From Betaproteobacteria bacterium (GTDB lineage: Bacteria > Pseudomonadota > Gammaproteobacteria > Burkholderiales > Burkholderiaceae_E), in NCBI GenBank assembly GCA_009925965.1, contig RFPW01000036.1, positions 1 to 15,063 on the forward strand: a DNA stretch of 15,063 nucleotides, given 5' to 3'. Below, one piece after another: positions 1-8,049 of the stretch; the stretch's first letter is position 1, and every line of letters begins with the position of its first letter. Position numbers and translations under genes: made by a program. The notes below the pieces were generated by a model that worked only from the letters and a program-made list of their open reading frames with translations, ran no database searches and was not told the DNA's origin.

Positions 1-683
1 GTTTGATCCAGCGTGAACTGGGTGCATTTGGTGGGGCTGCATTTGATGTGCAGGCCGTTTGTGCGGGGTTTGTCTATGCCCTTGCAACTGCAGATTCGAT
101 GATTCGGAGCGGTCTCGCACGCTGCGCGCTTGTGATTGGGGCTGAGACCTTTTCAACCATCCTCGATTGGTCCGATCGAACCAGTTGTGTGCTCTTTGGC
201 GACGGCGCGGGAGCGGTCGTTTTGGTGGCCGACCAGTCGCCTGGCATCCTCAGTACGGCCCTGCATGCGGACGGTCGACATGCCTCGATTTTGTGTACAA
301 CGGGTTCAATTCGACGGGGCGAAATTGTCGGACATCCTTTCCTGAAAATGGACGGTCAAGCTGTTTTCAAGTTGGCCGTCACCGTGTTGGACTCGGTCGC
401 CCGAGAGGTTCTCGACAAGGCCGGTATGGCGGTCGAGGATCTGGATTGGTTAATCCCCCATCAAGCCAATATTCGAATTCTTCAGGCCACTGGCCGGCGC
501 CTCGGAGTTGATCCCGAGCGCGTCATCGTCACCTTGGATCGACATGCGAATACGTCTGCGGCTTCGGTCCCGCTCGCGTTCGACGTGGCAGTGCGGGAGG
601 GTCGAATTCAACCGGCTCAGCATGTGTTGCTGCAAGGGGTCGGCGGGGGCTTTGCGTGGGGTGCGGTGCTTTTACGATTCTGA
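1..683 (+). CDS. fabH: Beta-ketoacyl-ACP synthase III, 5'-truncated by window edge
   Basis: This enzyme starts fatty-acid synthesis by condensing acetyl-CoA with malonyl-ACP in the cytosol. The first complete codon is at base 3 and the visible part is 226 residues. The catalytic cysteine lies in FDVQAVCAGF (visible residue 20, codon 60-62). The histidine of PHQAN is residue 153 and the asparagine of HANTSAAS is residue 183, so the Cys-His-Asn triad of the KAS III family is complete. A glycine-rich QGVGGGFAWG block near the C-terminus also fits. By comparison with the family (about 320 residues), roughly 90 N-terminal residues lie outside the window. No start is visible; the TTG at base 3 is only an internal leucine. 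The gene heads the order fabH-fabD-fabG-acpP-fabF, which supports the assignment. Identification is very secure. Confidence 0.97.
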   Translation, partial: LIQRELGAFGGAAFDVQAVCAGFVYALATADSMIRSGLARCALVIGAETFSTILDWSDRTSCVLFGDGAGAVVLVADQSPGILSTALHADGRHASILCTTGSIRRGEIVGHPFLKMDGQAVFKLAVTVLDSVAREVLDKAGMAVEDLDWLIPHQANIRILQATGRRLGVDPERVIVTLDRHANTSAASVPLAFDVAVREGRIQPAQHVLLQGVGGGFAWGAVLLRF

Positions 684-698
684 AGTGCGTGAAGTGCG
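681..698 (+). repeat. 9-bp perfect tandem duplication at the fabH stop codon
   Basis: TGAAGTGCG occurs twice in tandem (681-689 and 690-698). The first copy begins with the fabH stop TGA. Because the unit is three codons long, the second copy places another in-frame TGA at 690-692. The repeat fills most of the 25-base gap before fabD, and its right end (GCGGA, 696-700) could act as the fabD ribosome binding site. It is probably a replication-slippage duplication. Confidence 0.8.
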
Positions 699-708
699 GA
701 TTTGATTC

Positions 709-1725
709 ATGACGATTGCGTTTGTTTTCCCCGGTCAGGGCTCACAATCAGTGGGCATGCTTGACGGCTTCCTTGCCCCGCAAGGGGAGTCTTCATCGGC
801 ATCGGCGGCAGATCTCAAGATTGCTCGCGCTGTTCAGGGGGTGCTGGCGGAGGCTGATGCGGCGCTTTCGGAGGATCTCGGCGGTCTGATAGCGAAGGGT
901 CCGATCGAGTCCTTGAGTTTAACGACCAATACGCAACCCGCGATGCTGGTTGCGGGTTGCGCCGCACTCGCCGCCTGGCGCGCTGTTGGTGGACCGGAAC
1001 CTGCAGCGGTCGCCGGGCATAGCCTCGGCGAGTACTCTGCGTTGGTGGCGGCCGGCAGTTTAAGCTTGGCGGATGCCGTTCAACTGGTCCGGGTTCGCGC
1101 TCGCGCAATGCAGGACGCGGTTCCAGTGGGGACGGGGGCCATGGCGGTCATTTTGGGTCTTGAGGACGCCGCGGTATTGGCCGTCTGTGTTCAGGCAAGC
1201 ACCGACGCGAGAGCACACAACGAACCCTCCGTTGTCGAAGCTGCTAATTTCAATGCGCCGTCCCAGGTGGTTGTTGCCGGGCATCGTGAGGCCGTCGAAC
1301 GGGCTTGTGTTCTGGCCAAAGCCGCCGGCGCCAAGCGAGCCCTTCCGCTCCCGGTTTCGGCACCGTTTCATTCATCGTTGCTCGAGCCAGCCGGGCGTGT
1401 GCTCAGGGACGCCCTGGTCGAACTGAAACTTCACGAGCCTCGAATCCCCTTGGTCAACAATATTGATGTGGCTATTGAGTCGCGGCCGGACCGCATCCGG
1501 GATGCATTGGTTCGTCAGGCTTGGGGGCCGGTGCGCTGGGTTGAAGTTGTGTTGCGGTTACAGTCAATGGGTGTGACCCATCTGATCGAATGCGGACCAG
1601 GTAAGGTTTTGGCGGGCTTGACCCGTCGGATTGCACCGGAGCTGCGCAGTAGTTCAATTTTTGATGCGGAATCTCTTCAGGCCGTGTTGGCTGAAGCGAC
1701 AGGCGTTACTGGGGTCTCTTCGTGA
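709..1725 (+). CDS. fabD: Malonyl-CoA:ACP transacylase
   Basis: This cytosolic enzyme transfers malonyl from CoA to acyl carrier protein, supplying the extender unit for FabH and FabF. The 338-residue product opens with FPGQGSQ (residues 7-13). It has the nucleophile elbow GHSLGEYS with Ser105, Arg130 in the substrate-binding position, and the catalytic His221 in VSAPFHSSL. GPGKVLAGL (297-305) is a conserved C-terminal block. It is longer than typical FabD (about 310 residues). The extra length lies mainly in a Ser/Ala-rich stretch near residues 23-45 and a smaller loop near 163-176, both outside the catalytic motifs. The ATG follows a GCGGA element 8 bases upstream. The stop overlaps the possible GTG start of fabG (GTGA), suggesting translational coupling. 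Confidence 0.97.
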   Translation: MTIAFVFPGQGSQSVGMLDGFLAPQGESSSASAADLKIARAVQGVLAEADAALSEDLGGLIAKGPIESLSLTTNTQPAMLVAGCAALAAWRAVGGPEPAAVAGHSLGEYSALVAAGSLSLADAVQLVRVRARAMQDAVPVGTGAMAVILGLEDAAVLAVCVQASTDARAHNEPSVVEAANFNAPSQVVVAGHREAVERACVLAKAAGAKRALPLPVSAPFHSSLLEPAGRVLRDALVELKLHEPRIPLVNNIDVAIESRPDRIRDALVRQAWGPVRWVEVVLRLQSMGVTHLIECGPGKVLAGLTRRIAPELRSSSIFDAESLQAVLAEATGVTGVSS

Positions 1726-2471
1726 ACGGTTCTGAAAACATGCTTCAGGGACGAAGGGCCCTTGTGACCGGTGCGTCCCGCGGGATCGGTCAGGCGATTG
1801 CAACTGACCTCGCATCGCGTGGCGTTCATGTGATCGGGACCGCGACCAGCACCGCAGGGGCCGAGGCCATTGAAGCGCATTTTGCTGCTAACAAGCTTTC
1901 AGGGCAGGGTGTGGTCGCCAACGTGGACGATTCTTCGGCGATCGAAGCCCTGATTGCGAGCCTCCTCGAGAAGGGTCCAATTGAGATCCTGGTTCACAAC
2001 GCCGGTATCACTCGCGACAATCTCTCCATGCGAATGAAGGACGCGGATTGGGATGCAGTGATTGAAACCAATTTGTCTGCCGTGTTTCGGCTCAGCCGGC
2101 TGGTGATGCGCCCCATGATGAAGCAGCGCTATGGTCGCATCGTCCATGTCACATCGGTAGTCGGGCATCTCGGCAATGCCGGACAGGCCAACTATGCGGC
2201 CGCTAAAGCCGGTGTCGAGGGGATGAGTCGATCATTGGCCCGTGAATTGGGCAGTCGTGGCATTACAGTCAACTGTGTCGCCCCCGGGTTTATTGACACC
2301 GACATGACCCGCAGCCTGGGTGACTCGGTCACGACCGGCCTGCTTGCGCAAATCCCTCTGGGTCGACTCGGGCGGGCAGCTGAGGTTGCCCATGCGGTTG
2401 GATTTTTGTGCGAGGCTGACTACGTTACCGGGGCGACCATTCACGTCAATGGCGGCATGCACATGGCTTGA
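1722..2471 (+). CDS. fabG: 3-oxoacyl-ACP reductase
   Basis: This NADPH-dependent enzyme performs the first reduction of the elongation cycle, ketoacyl-ACP to hydroxyacyl-ACP. It is a classical short-chain dehydrogenase. Numbered from the GTG at 1722 (249 residues), it shows the cofactor motif TGASRGIG (16-23), NAG (93-95) and the catalytic tetrad Asn117, Ser145, Tyr158, Lys162 in YAAAK. It ends with the family's ATIHVNGGM block. The start is uncertain. GTG at 1722 overlaps the fabD stop by 4 bases, whereas ATG at 1740 gives 243 residues beginning MLQGRRALVTG, which matches the usual length and N-terminus of FabG better. Neither has a strong ribosome binding site. Its place between fabD and acpP is the canonical one. 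Confidence 0.96.
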   Translation: MNGSENMLQGRRALVTGASRGIGQAIATDLASRGVHVIGTATSTAGAEAIEAHFAANKLSGQGVVANVDDSSAIEALIASLLEKGPIEILVHNAGITRDNLSMRMKDADWDAVIETNLSAVFRLSRLVMRPMMKQRYGRIVHVTSVVGHLGNAGQANYAAAKAGVEGMSRSLARELGSRGITVNCVAPGFIDTDMTRSLGDSVTTGLLAQIPLGRLGRAAEVAHAVGFLCEADYVTGATIHVNGGMHMA

Positions 2472-2484
2472 GGCGCTTGCCCGC

Positions 2485-2493
2485 TGATACAAT
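2485..2493 (+). promoter_or_regulatory. Likely extended -10 promoter for acpP
   Basis: TGATACAAT matches the extended -10 pattern TG-n-TATAAT with one mismatch in the hexamer. No good -35 hexamer lies 17 bases upstream, but extended -10 promoters depend little on it; TTGAGG at 2468-2473 is too close, with a 14-base spacer. Transcription would begin near base 2500, leaving a leader of about 20 bases that holds the SD. A dedicated promoter makes sense because acyl carrier protein is needed in far greater amounts than the enzymes encoded upstream. This is inferred from sequence only. Confidence 0.5.
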
Positions 2494-2508
2494 CTCACCA
2501 CTTTCATT

Positions 2509-2513
2509 GGGGA
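2509..2513 (+). promoter_or_regulatory. Ribosome binding site of acpP (decides its start)
   Basis: GGGGA lies 5 bases before the ATG at 2519. It fixes the start of acpP there rather than at the upstream in-frame TTG at 2468, which would add 17 residues foreign to the family. Confidence 0.65.
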
Positions 2514-2518
2514 ATTTT

Positions 2519-2758
2519 ATGGACAGTATTGAACAGCGCGTCAAAAAAATTGTGGCTGAACAATTGGGCGTCGCCGAAGCCGAAATTAAGGTTGAATCAT
2601 CGTTTACCGATGATTTAGGGGCAGACTCACTCGATACGGTCGAACTCGTCATGGCACTCGAAGATGCCTTTGAAACCGAGATTCCCGACGACGAAGCCGA
2701 GAAAATCACCACGGTCCAGCAGGCAATTGACTACGTCAAAGCACACATCAAGGCCTGA
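2519..2758 (+). CDS. acpP: Acyl carrier protein
   Basis: This small acidic protein carries the growing acyl chain through all the fatty-acid enzymes encoded around it. The 79-residue product has the phosphopantetheine attachment motif DDLGADSLDTVEL with Ser37, and the helix II region VMALEDAFETEIPDDEAEKI, which the synthases recognise. Length and charge are typical. The start at 2519 is chosen because it gives the normal N-terminus MDSIEQRVKKI and has a nearby GGGGA. Serine 37 would be modified by the AcpS domain encoded at 12006. The gene has a plausible promoter of its own in the 47-base gap after fabG. Confidence 0.98.
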   Translation: MDSIEQRVKKIVAEQLGVAEAEIKVESSFTDDLGADSLDTVELVMALEDAFETEIPDDEAEKITTVQQAIDYVKAHIKA

Positions 2759-2792
2759 TGTCGGGCTGGATGTCTCGTAACTGTCACGCATT

Positions 2793-4040
<1,248 letters not shown>

Positions 4041-4052
4041 TACGGTTGGCGG

Positions 4053-4541
4053 GTGAATCCTGCTGATGCCTGCGGAATCGAACTCTGTGTCCTGCCGGAG
4101 CGCTCCCAATTTGCCCACCGGTTGCTTTTCGTCGCTATCGGTGTTTCCGCAATCGCGAGCTTATTGCTCGGGCGGAGTTGGTGGGAGAGGTTCTCTGCAC
4201 CATGGTCCTGGCTCGCGCTTCCGATGGTCGCGGTCATTTTGTGTGTTCTCTGGCGGATTTGGCATGATTTGAGGTGCAGCCCGGTACCGCGCATGATCCG
4301 ATTTCTTGCGAATGGGCGGGTGCTCGTCACGCCAACTGCAGAATCGACTCCGATTGAATGTATTCCGGGTGCCCTGGTCATGGCTGGCCGCTTGTTGGCG
4401 TTCACATTTTGCCCGTGTAAGTCCGCTGAAACCATCCCGGACATTCAATGGTTGTCAGGTGTGGATGCCATCGGCGACGAGAAGTGGCGACAACTTTGCG
4501 TTTGGCTGGTTTGGCATCGGCGGGCAAGAAAATCCTTCTGA
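4053..4541 (+). CDS. Small inner-membrane protein, probable YgfX/CptA family
   Basis: The 162-residue product has two predicted membrane helices close together (about residues 22-40 and 51-70) and a C-terminal soluble part. Family resemblance to E. coli YgfX (CptA) rests on remembered sequence. It shares the two-helix N-terminus, a segment like RFLANGRV after the helices (YgfX has RLLMDGRL), and a Trp-containing end in which WLSGVDAIGDEKWRQL parallels the YgfX WLAADSMDEAEWRDL. YgfX has been linked to cytoskeletal inhibition and is often paired with SdhE; no SdhE is seen here. The GTG start lies 12 bases after fabF. The stop lies just inside a possible hairpin that covers the mucD start, so its translation may influence mucD. 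Function is unproven; the family call is moderately confident. Confidence 0.6.
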   Translation: MNPADACGIELCVLPERSQFAHRLLFVAIGVSAIASLLLGRSWWERFSAPWSWLALPMVAVILCVLWRIWHDLRCSPVPRMIRFLANGRVLVTPTAESTPIECIPGALVMAGRLLAFTFCPCKSAETIPDIQWLSGVDAIGDEKWRQLCVWLVWHRRARKSF

Positions 4542-4613
4542 TGAGTGTCAGGGATCCTTGTTTTATTTCAATCAGGCCCCATCTTCAGTAGGTTTCTACA
4601 GGATCCCTCTCAT
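4541..4613 (+). repeat. Inverted repeat able to pair over the mucD ribosome binding site and start
   Basis: The left arm is AGGGATCCT (4550-4558) and the right arm AGGATCCCT (4600-4608), a perfect 9-bp inverted repeat. Beyond a four-base bulge (4546-4549), ATGAG (4541-4545) pairs with CTCAT (4609-4613), adding five pairs. The loop is 41 bases. The right side contains the mucD SD AGGA (4600-4603) and the first two bases of its ATG. The left side starts at the last base of the upstream stop codon, so a ribosome terminating there would cover the left arm and free the mucD start. Pairing is seen in the sequence; the regulatory role is inferred. Confidence 0.5.
4600..4603 (+). promoter_or_regulatory. 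Ribosome binding site of mucD (decides its start)
   Basis: AGGA lies 8 bases before ATG 4612. It selects this start over in-frame codons further upstream, and the resulting protein begins with a proper signal peptide. Confidence 0.6.
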
Positions 4614-6135
4614 GACACGAATCCTCCCTCGATCACGGCATACGCTGCTTGCGCTGGCTTTGGTGTTTGGTTCCGCGATCACCGCGACGGCTCAGCCATC
4701 TGTTGCGGCGCCAGCGCCCCCCTCATCCGCCGGCACGCCTGCTCCAACCGCGTCACCAGCGGCCCCGGTCATCATGTTGCCGGATTTCACCGAGCTGGTT
4801 GAAAAGGCCGGGCCTGCTGTCGTCAACATTCGTACGGCGGAGCGCGCGCGCCAGTCGGGGCCTCAGGGTGGCGATCCTGACGAGAACGATCAGTTCTATG
4901 AATTCTTCAAGCGGTTCTTCCCGCCAGGACAGATGCCGCAACGCCCGGGGCAAACCCCAAGGGGGCGTGGGGATGGTCCCGTCCAGCGTGGCGTGGGGTC
5001 CGGCTTCATCTTGAGTGCCGACGGCTACATCATGACCAACGCGCACGTTGTCGATGGGGCGGAAGAAATCACCGTCACCATGACCGACAAGCGTGAATTC
5101 AAAGCCAAGCTGATTGGTGCCGATGCGCGTACAGACGTGGCGCTGGTCAAGATCGAAGGCCACCACCTGCCAGTTGTGAAGATCGGTGATTCCAGCCGCC
5201 TTAAGGTGGGTGAGTGGGTTGCCGCCATCGGATCGCCCTTTGGTCTTGAAAATACCGTCACTGCAGGCATTGTCTCGGCCAAGGGCCGGGATACGGGTGA
5301 TTACCTGCCGTTCATTCAAACCGACGTTGCGATCAATCCCGGCAATTCCGGTGGCCCGCTCCTCAATTTGCGGGGTGAAGTCGTCGGCATCAACTCGCAG
5401 ATTTATAGCCGCACGGGCGGCTTCATGGGGATTTCGTTCGCCATCCCAATTGATGAAGCCATCGGGGTGACCGATCAGTTGCGGACCACTGGGCGGGTCG
5501 TACGGGGTCGCATCGGGGTTGGCATTACGGAGGTGACCAAAGACGTGGCCGAACCACTTGGTTTGTCCAAGGCCAGTGGAGCCCTTGTGCGGTCAGTGGA
5601 TCCGACGGGTCCAGCAGACAAGGCAGGGCTCGAAGTGGGCGACATTATTCTCCGCTTTGAAGGTAAAGCGATCGAGAAGTCGACGGATTTGCCGCGCCTG
5701 GTGGGTGCAACAAAGCCCGGAACGAAGGTGACACTTCAGGTCTGGCACAAGGGCCAGATGCGCGACGTCCAGGTTACCGTTGCTGAACTGGAAGCCGACC
5801 GATCGACCAAGACATCCGAGCGCAAACCCGGTGAGCGGGCCGCACCAGCCGTCACGGCCAATGCCCTCGGCCTCATCGTTTCTGATCTCAACGAAGAGCG
5901 CCGGACCCAGCTAAGAATCAAGGGCGGCGTACTGGTCGACGGTGCGGAAGGCGCAGCCGCACGAGCAGGGATCCAAACCGGGGATGTACTGCTCGCTCTT
6001 GACAATATCGACATCACCGGATCAAAGCAGTTTAACGAGTTGGCGGCCAAGCTCGACCGGTCGCGTGCGCACGTTTTATTGGTTCGCAGGGGTGATAGCG
6101 CCCAGTTTGTGCCAATCCGCCCGCAGGCGCGCTGA
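4612..6135 (+). CDS. mucD: Periplasmic Do-family (DegP/DegQ-type) serine protease MucD
   Basis: This envelope quality-control protease degrades misfolded periplasmic proteins. The 507-residue product starts with a signal peptide: basic MTRILPRSRH, a hydrophobic core, then a probable cut after ATA near residue 27. An Ala/Pro-rich linker follows (about 28-53). The chymotrypsin-like domain holds the triad His145 (TNAHVV), Asp175 (TDVALVK) and Ser246 (GNSGGPL). Two PDZ domains follow (about 295-390 and 415-500); both show the DxA-GL/AGIQ...GD(I/V)(I/L)L pattern. The reading frame is open for another 102 codons upstream, but these overlap the preceding gene and would bury the signal peptide. In many relatives rpoE, rseA and rseB precede this gene; here they do not. 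Confidence 0.95.
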   Translation: MTRILPRSRHTLLALALVFGSAITATAQPSVAAPAPPSSAGTPAPTASPAAPVIMLPDFTELVEKAGPAVVNIRTAERARQSGPQGGDPDENDQFYEFFKRFFPPGQMPQRPGQTPRGRGDGPVQRGVGSGFILSADGYIMTNAHVVDGAEEITVTMTDKREFKAKLIGADARTDVALVKIEGHHLPVVKIGDSSRLKVGEWVAAIGSPFGLENTVTAGIVSAKGRDTGDYLPFIQTDVAINPGNSGGPLLNLRGEVVGINSQIYSRTGGFMGISFAIPIDEAIGVTDQLRTTGRVVRGRIGVGITEVTKDVAEPLGLSKASGALVRSVDPTGPADKAGLEVGDIILRFEGKAIEKSTDLPRLVGATKPGTKVTLQVWHKGQMRDVQVTVAELEADRSTKTSERKPGERAAPAVTANALGLIVSDLNEERRTQLRIKGGVLVDGAEGAAARAGIQTGDVLLALDNIDITGSKQFNELAAKLDRSRAHVLLVRRGDSAQFVPIRPQAR

Positions 6136-6179
6136 TCGGGAGAGGGGCGAACGCAAGCCTTTCATGCAGGTCAATCAGC

Positions 6180-6185
6180 TAGAAT
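6180..6185 (+). promoter_or_regulatory. Possible -10 element upstream of lepA
   Basis: TAGAAT matches the -10 hexamer at five of six positions. It lies in the 99-base gap between mucD and lepA. The upstream hexamer is poor (CTTTCA at 6159-6164, spacer 15). If used, transcription would begin near 6192, which would exclude the ATG at 6184 and favour the ATG at 6235 for lepA. Weak evidence. Confidence 0.25.
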
Positions 6186-6234
6186 GACTGATTGGCCTGC
6201 GGCCGCCCCCATCGGCCCCAACCGGTCGAATTCC

Positions 6235-8028
6235 ATGCAACGGATTCGCAATTTTTCCATCATCGCCCACATCGACCATGGCAAGTCGACGCTCGCTGAC
6301 CGACTGATCCAGCGCTGTGGCGGTCTGAGCGACCGGGAGATGCAGGAGCAGGTACTTGACTCCATGGATCTCGAGAAAGAGCGTGGGATCACGATCAAGG
6401 CGCAGACCGCTGCGCTGCGTTACAAGGCACGTGACGGACACGTCTACGCACTCAACCTGATCGACACGCCCGGTCACGTCGACTTTTCGTATGAGGTCAG
6501 CCGGTCGCTCTCGGCTTGCGAGGGTGCGCTATTGGTGGTCGATGCCTCCCAAGGCGTCGAGGCCCAGACCGTCGCCAACTGTTACACGGCTCTGGATCTG
6601 GGCGTCGAAGTCGTTCCGGTCTTGAATAAGATGGATCTGCCTCAGGCTGACCCCGACCGAGCCCGAGAGGAAATCGAGGATGTCATCGGGCTCGACGCGA
6701 CGGATGCCATTGCTGCAAGCGCCAAGACTGGCATGGGAATCGACGAGATTCTTGAAGCCGTGATCGCCCGAATTCCGCCACCCAAAGGCAACCCCGACGC
6801 ACCGTTGCAGGCGCTCGTGATCGACTCCTGGTTCGACAATTATGTTGGGGTGGTGATGTTGGTGCGGGTCCTCAACGGCGTCCTCCGCCCCAAGGACCGG
6901 ATTCGAATGATGGCAACGGGTGCGTTGCACCTGACCGAGCAAGTCGGGTTCTTTACGCCCAAAAGTGTCGCCCGCGAGCAGTTGTCAGCTGGCGAAGTGG
7001 GCTTCGTGATTGCGGGTATCAAGGAACTCAAGTCCGCCAGGGTCGGAGATACAATTACGACCGAGAAACACGGCGCGACGGAGGCGTTGCCCGGTTTTAA
7101 GGAAATCAAGCCGTCGGTGTTTGCCGGACTCTATCCGGTGGAATCCAACCAGTTCGAAGCGCTGCGCGAGTCGCTTGAAAAGCTTCAACTCAATGATGCC
7201 GCACTCCAGTTCGAGCCAGAAGTGTCACAGGCCTTGGGATTTGGATTTCGCTGCGGGTTCCTTGGTCTCTTGCACATGGATATTGTGCAAGAACGGTTAG
7301 AACGCGAATTCAACATGGAACTGATTACGACCGCGCCCACCGTGGTCTATGAAGTGTTGATGCGCGACGGTTCGGTCATTCAGGTCGAAAATCCAGCCAA
7401 GTTGCCGGATCCTGCCAAAATTGAAGAGATTCGAGAGCCAATCGTAGAGGTGAAGGTCTTCACTCCCCAGGAGTACGTTGGTGCGGTGATTACCCTGTGT
7501 ACGGGGAAGCGCGGTGTTCAAAAGAACCTTGCGTATCACGGCCGCCAAGTTCATCTCACGTACGACCTTCCAATGAATGAGATCGTGCTCGATTTTTTTG
7601 ATCGACTCAAAAGCGTTTCGCGCGGCTACGCCTCGATGGATTACGAATTCCTCGAATATCGCTCCGCCGACGTCGTCAAGATGGATCTTTTGGTCAATGG
7701 CGACAAAGTCGATGCTCTAAGTGTGATTGTTCATCGCAGCAATTCGGCCTTTCGTGGGCGTGAGGTTGCTGCGCGCCTGCGTGAGTTGATCCCCCGGCAA
7801 ATGTACGATGTCGCGGTCCAGGCCGCGATTGGGGCGAATATTATTGCGCGCGAAAACATCAAGGCCATGCGCAAGAATGTGCTGGCGAAGTGTTACGGCG
7901 GCGATATTTCGCGAAAGAAAAAACTCCTTGAAAAACAGAAGGCTGGCAAGCGGCGCATGAAGCAGGTCGGAAATGTGGAAATCCCGCAGGAGGCCTTTCT
8001 TGCCGTCCTCCAGGTTACGGACCGCTGA
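6235..8028 (+). CDS. lepA: Ribosome-associated GTPase LepA (elongation factor 4)
   Basis: LepA is a translational GTPase acting on the ribosome; its proposed roles include back-translocation and help in ribosome assembly or initiation. The 597-residue product has G1 AHIDHGKST (11-19), G2 RGITI (50-54), G3 DTPGH (77-81), G4 NKMD (131-134) and G5 SAKTG (162-166). EF-G-like domains follow. It ends in the LepA-specific C-terminal domain with the basic segment SRKKKLLEKQKAGKRRMK. Start 6235 (MQRIRNFSIIAHIDHGK) gives the standard length and N-terminus. An in-frame ATG at 6184 would add 17 residues with no family counterpart (TDWPAAAPIGPNRSNS). Neither has a strong ribosome binding site. lepB follows after 21 bases, the usual pairing. 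Confidence 0.97.
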   Translation: MQRIRNFSIIAHIDHGKSTLADRLIQRCGGLSDREMQEQVLDSMDLEKERGITIKAQTAALRYKARDGHVYALNLIDTPGHVDFSYEVSRSLSACEGALLVVDASQGVEAQTVANCYTALDLGVEVVPVLNKMDLPQADPDRAREEIEDVIGLDATDAIAASAKTGMGIDEILEAVIARIPPPKGNPDAPLQALVIDSWFDNYVGVVMLVRVLNGVLRPKDRIRMMATGALHLTEQVGFFTPKSVAREQLSAGEVGFVIAGIKELKSARVGDTITTEKHGATEALPGFKEIKPSVFAGLYPVESNQFEALRESLEKLQLNDAALQFEPEVSQALGFGFRCGFLGLLHMDIVQERLEREFNMELITTAPTVVYEVLMRDGSVIQVENPAKLPDPAKIEEIREPIVEVKVFTPQEYVGAVITLCTGKRGVQKNLAYHGRQVHLTYDLPMNEIVLDFFDRLKSVSRGYASMDYEFLEYRSADVVKMDLLVNGDKVDALSVIVHRSNSAFRGREVAARLRELIPRQMYDVAVQAAIGANIIARENIKAMRKNVLAKCYGGDISRKKKLLEKQKAGKRRMKQVGNVEIPQEAFLAVLQVTDR

Positions 8029-8049
8029 TCGCTCGAACTTCCTAATCGT

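Noticed and set aside
2468..2518. Upstream TTG start giving acpP 17 extra residues
   Set aside because: The extra residues have no counterpart in acyl carrier proteins and overlap the likely promoter; ATG 2519 has GGGGA at good spacing.
4306..4611. 102-codon upstream extension of the mucD frame
   Set aside because: It overlaps the YgfX-like gene in another frame and would bury the signal peptide; AGGA and ATG at 4600-4614 mark the real start.
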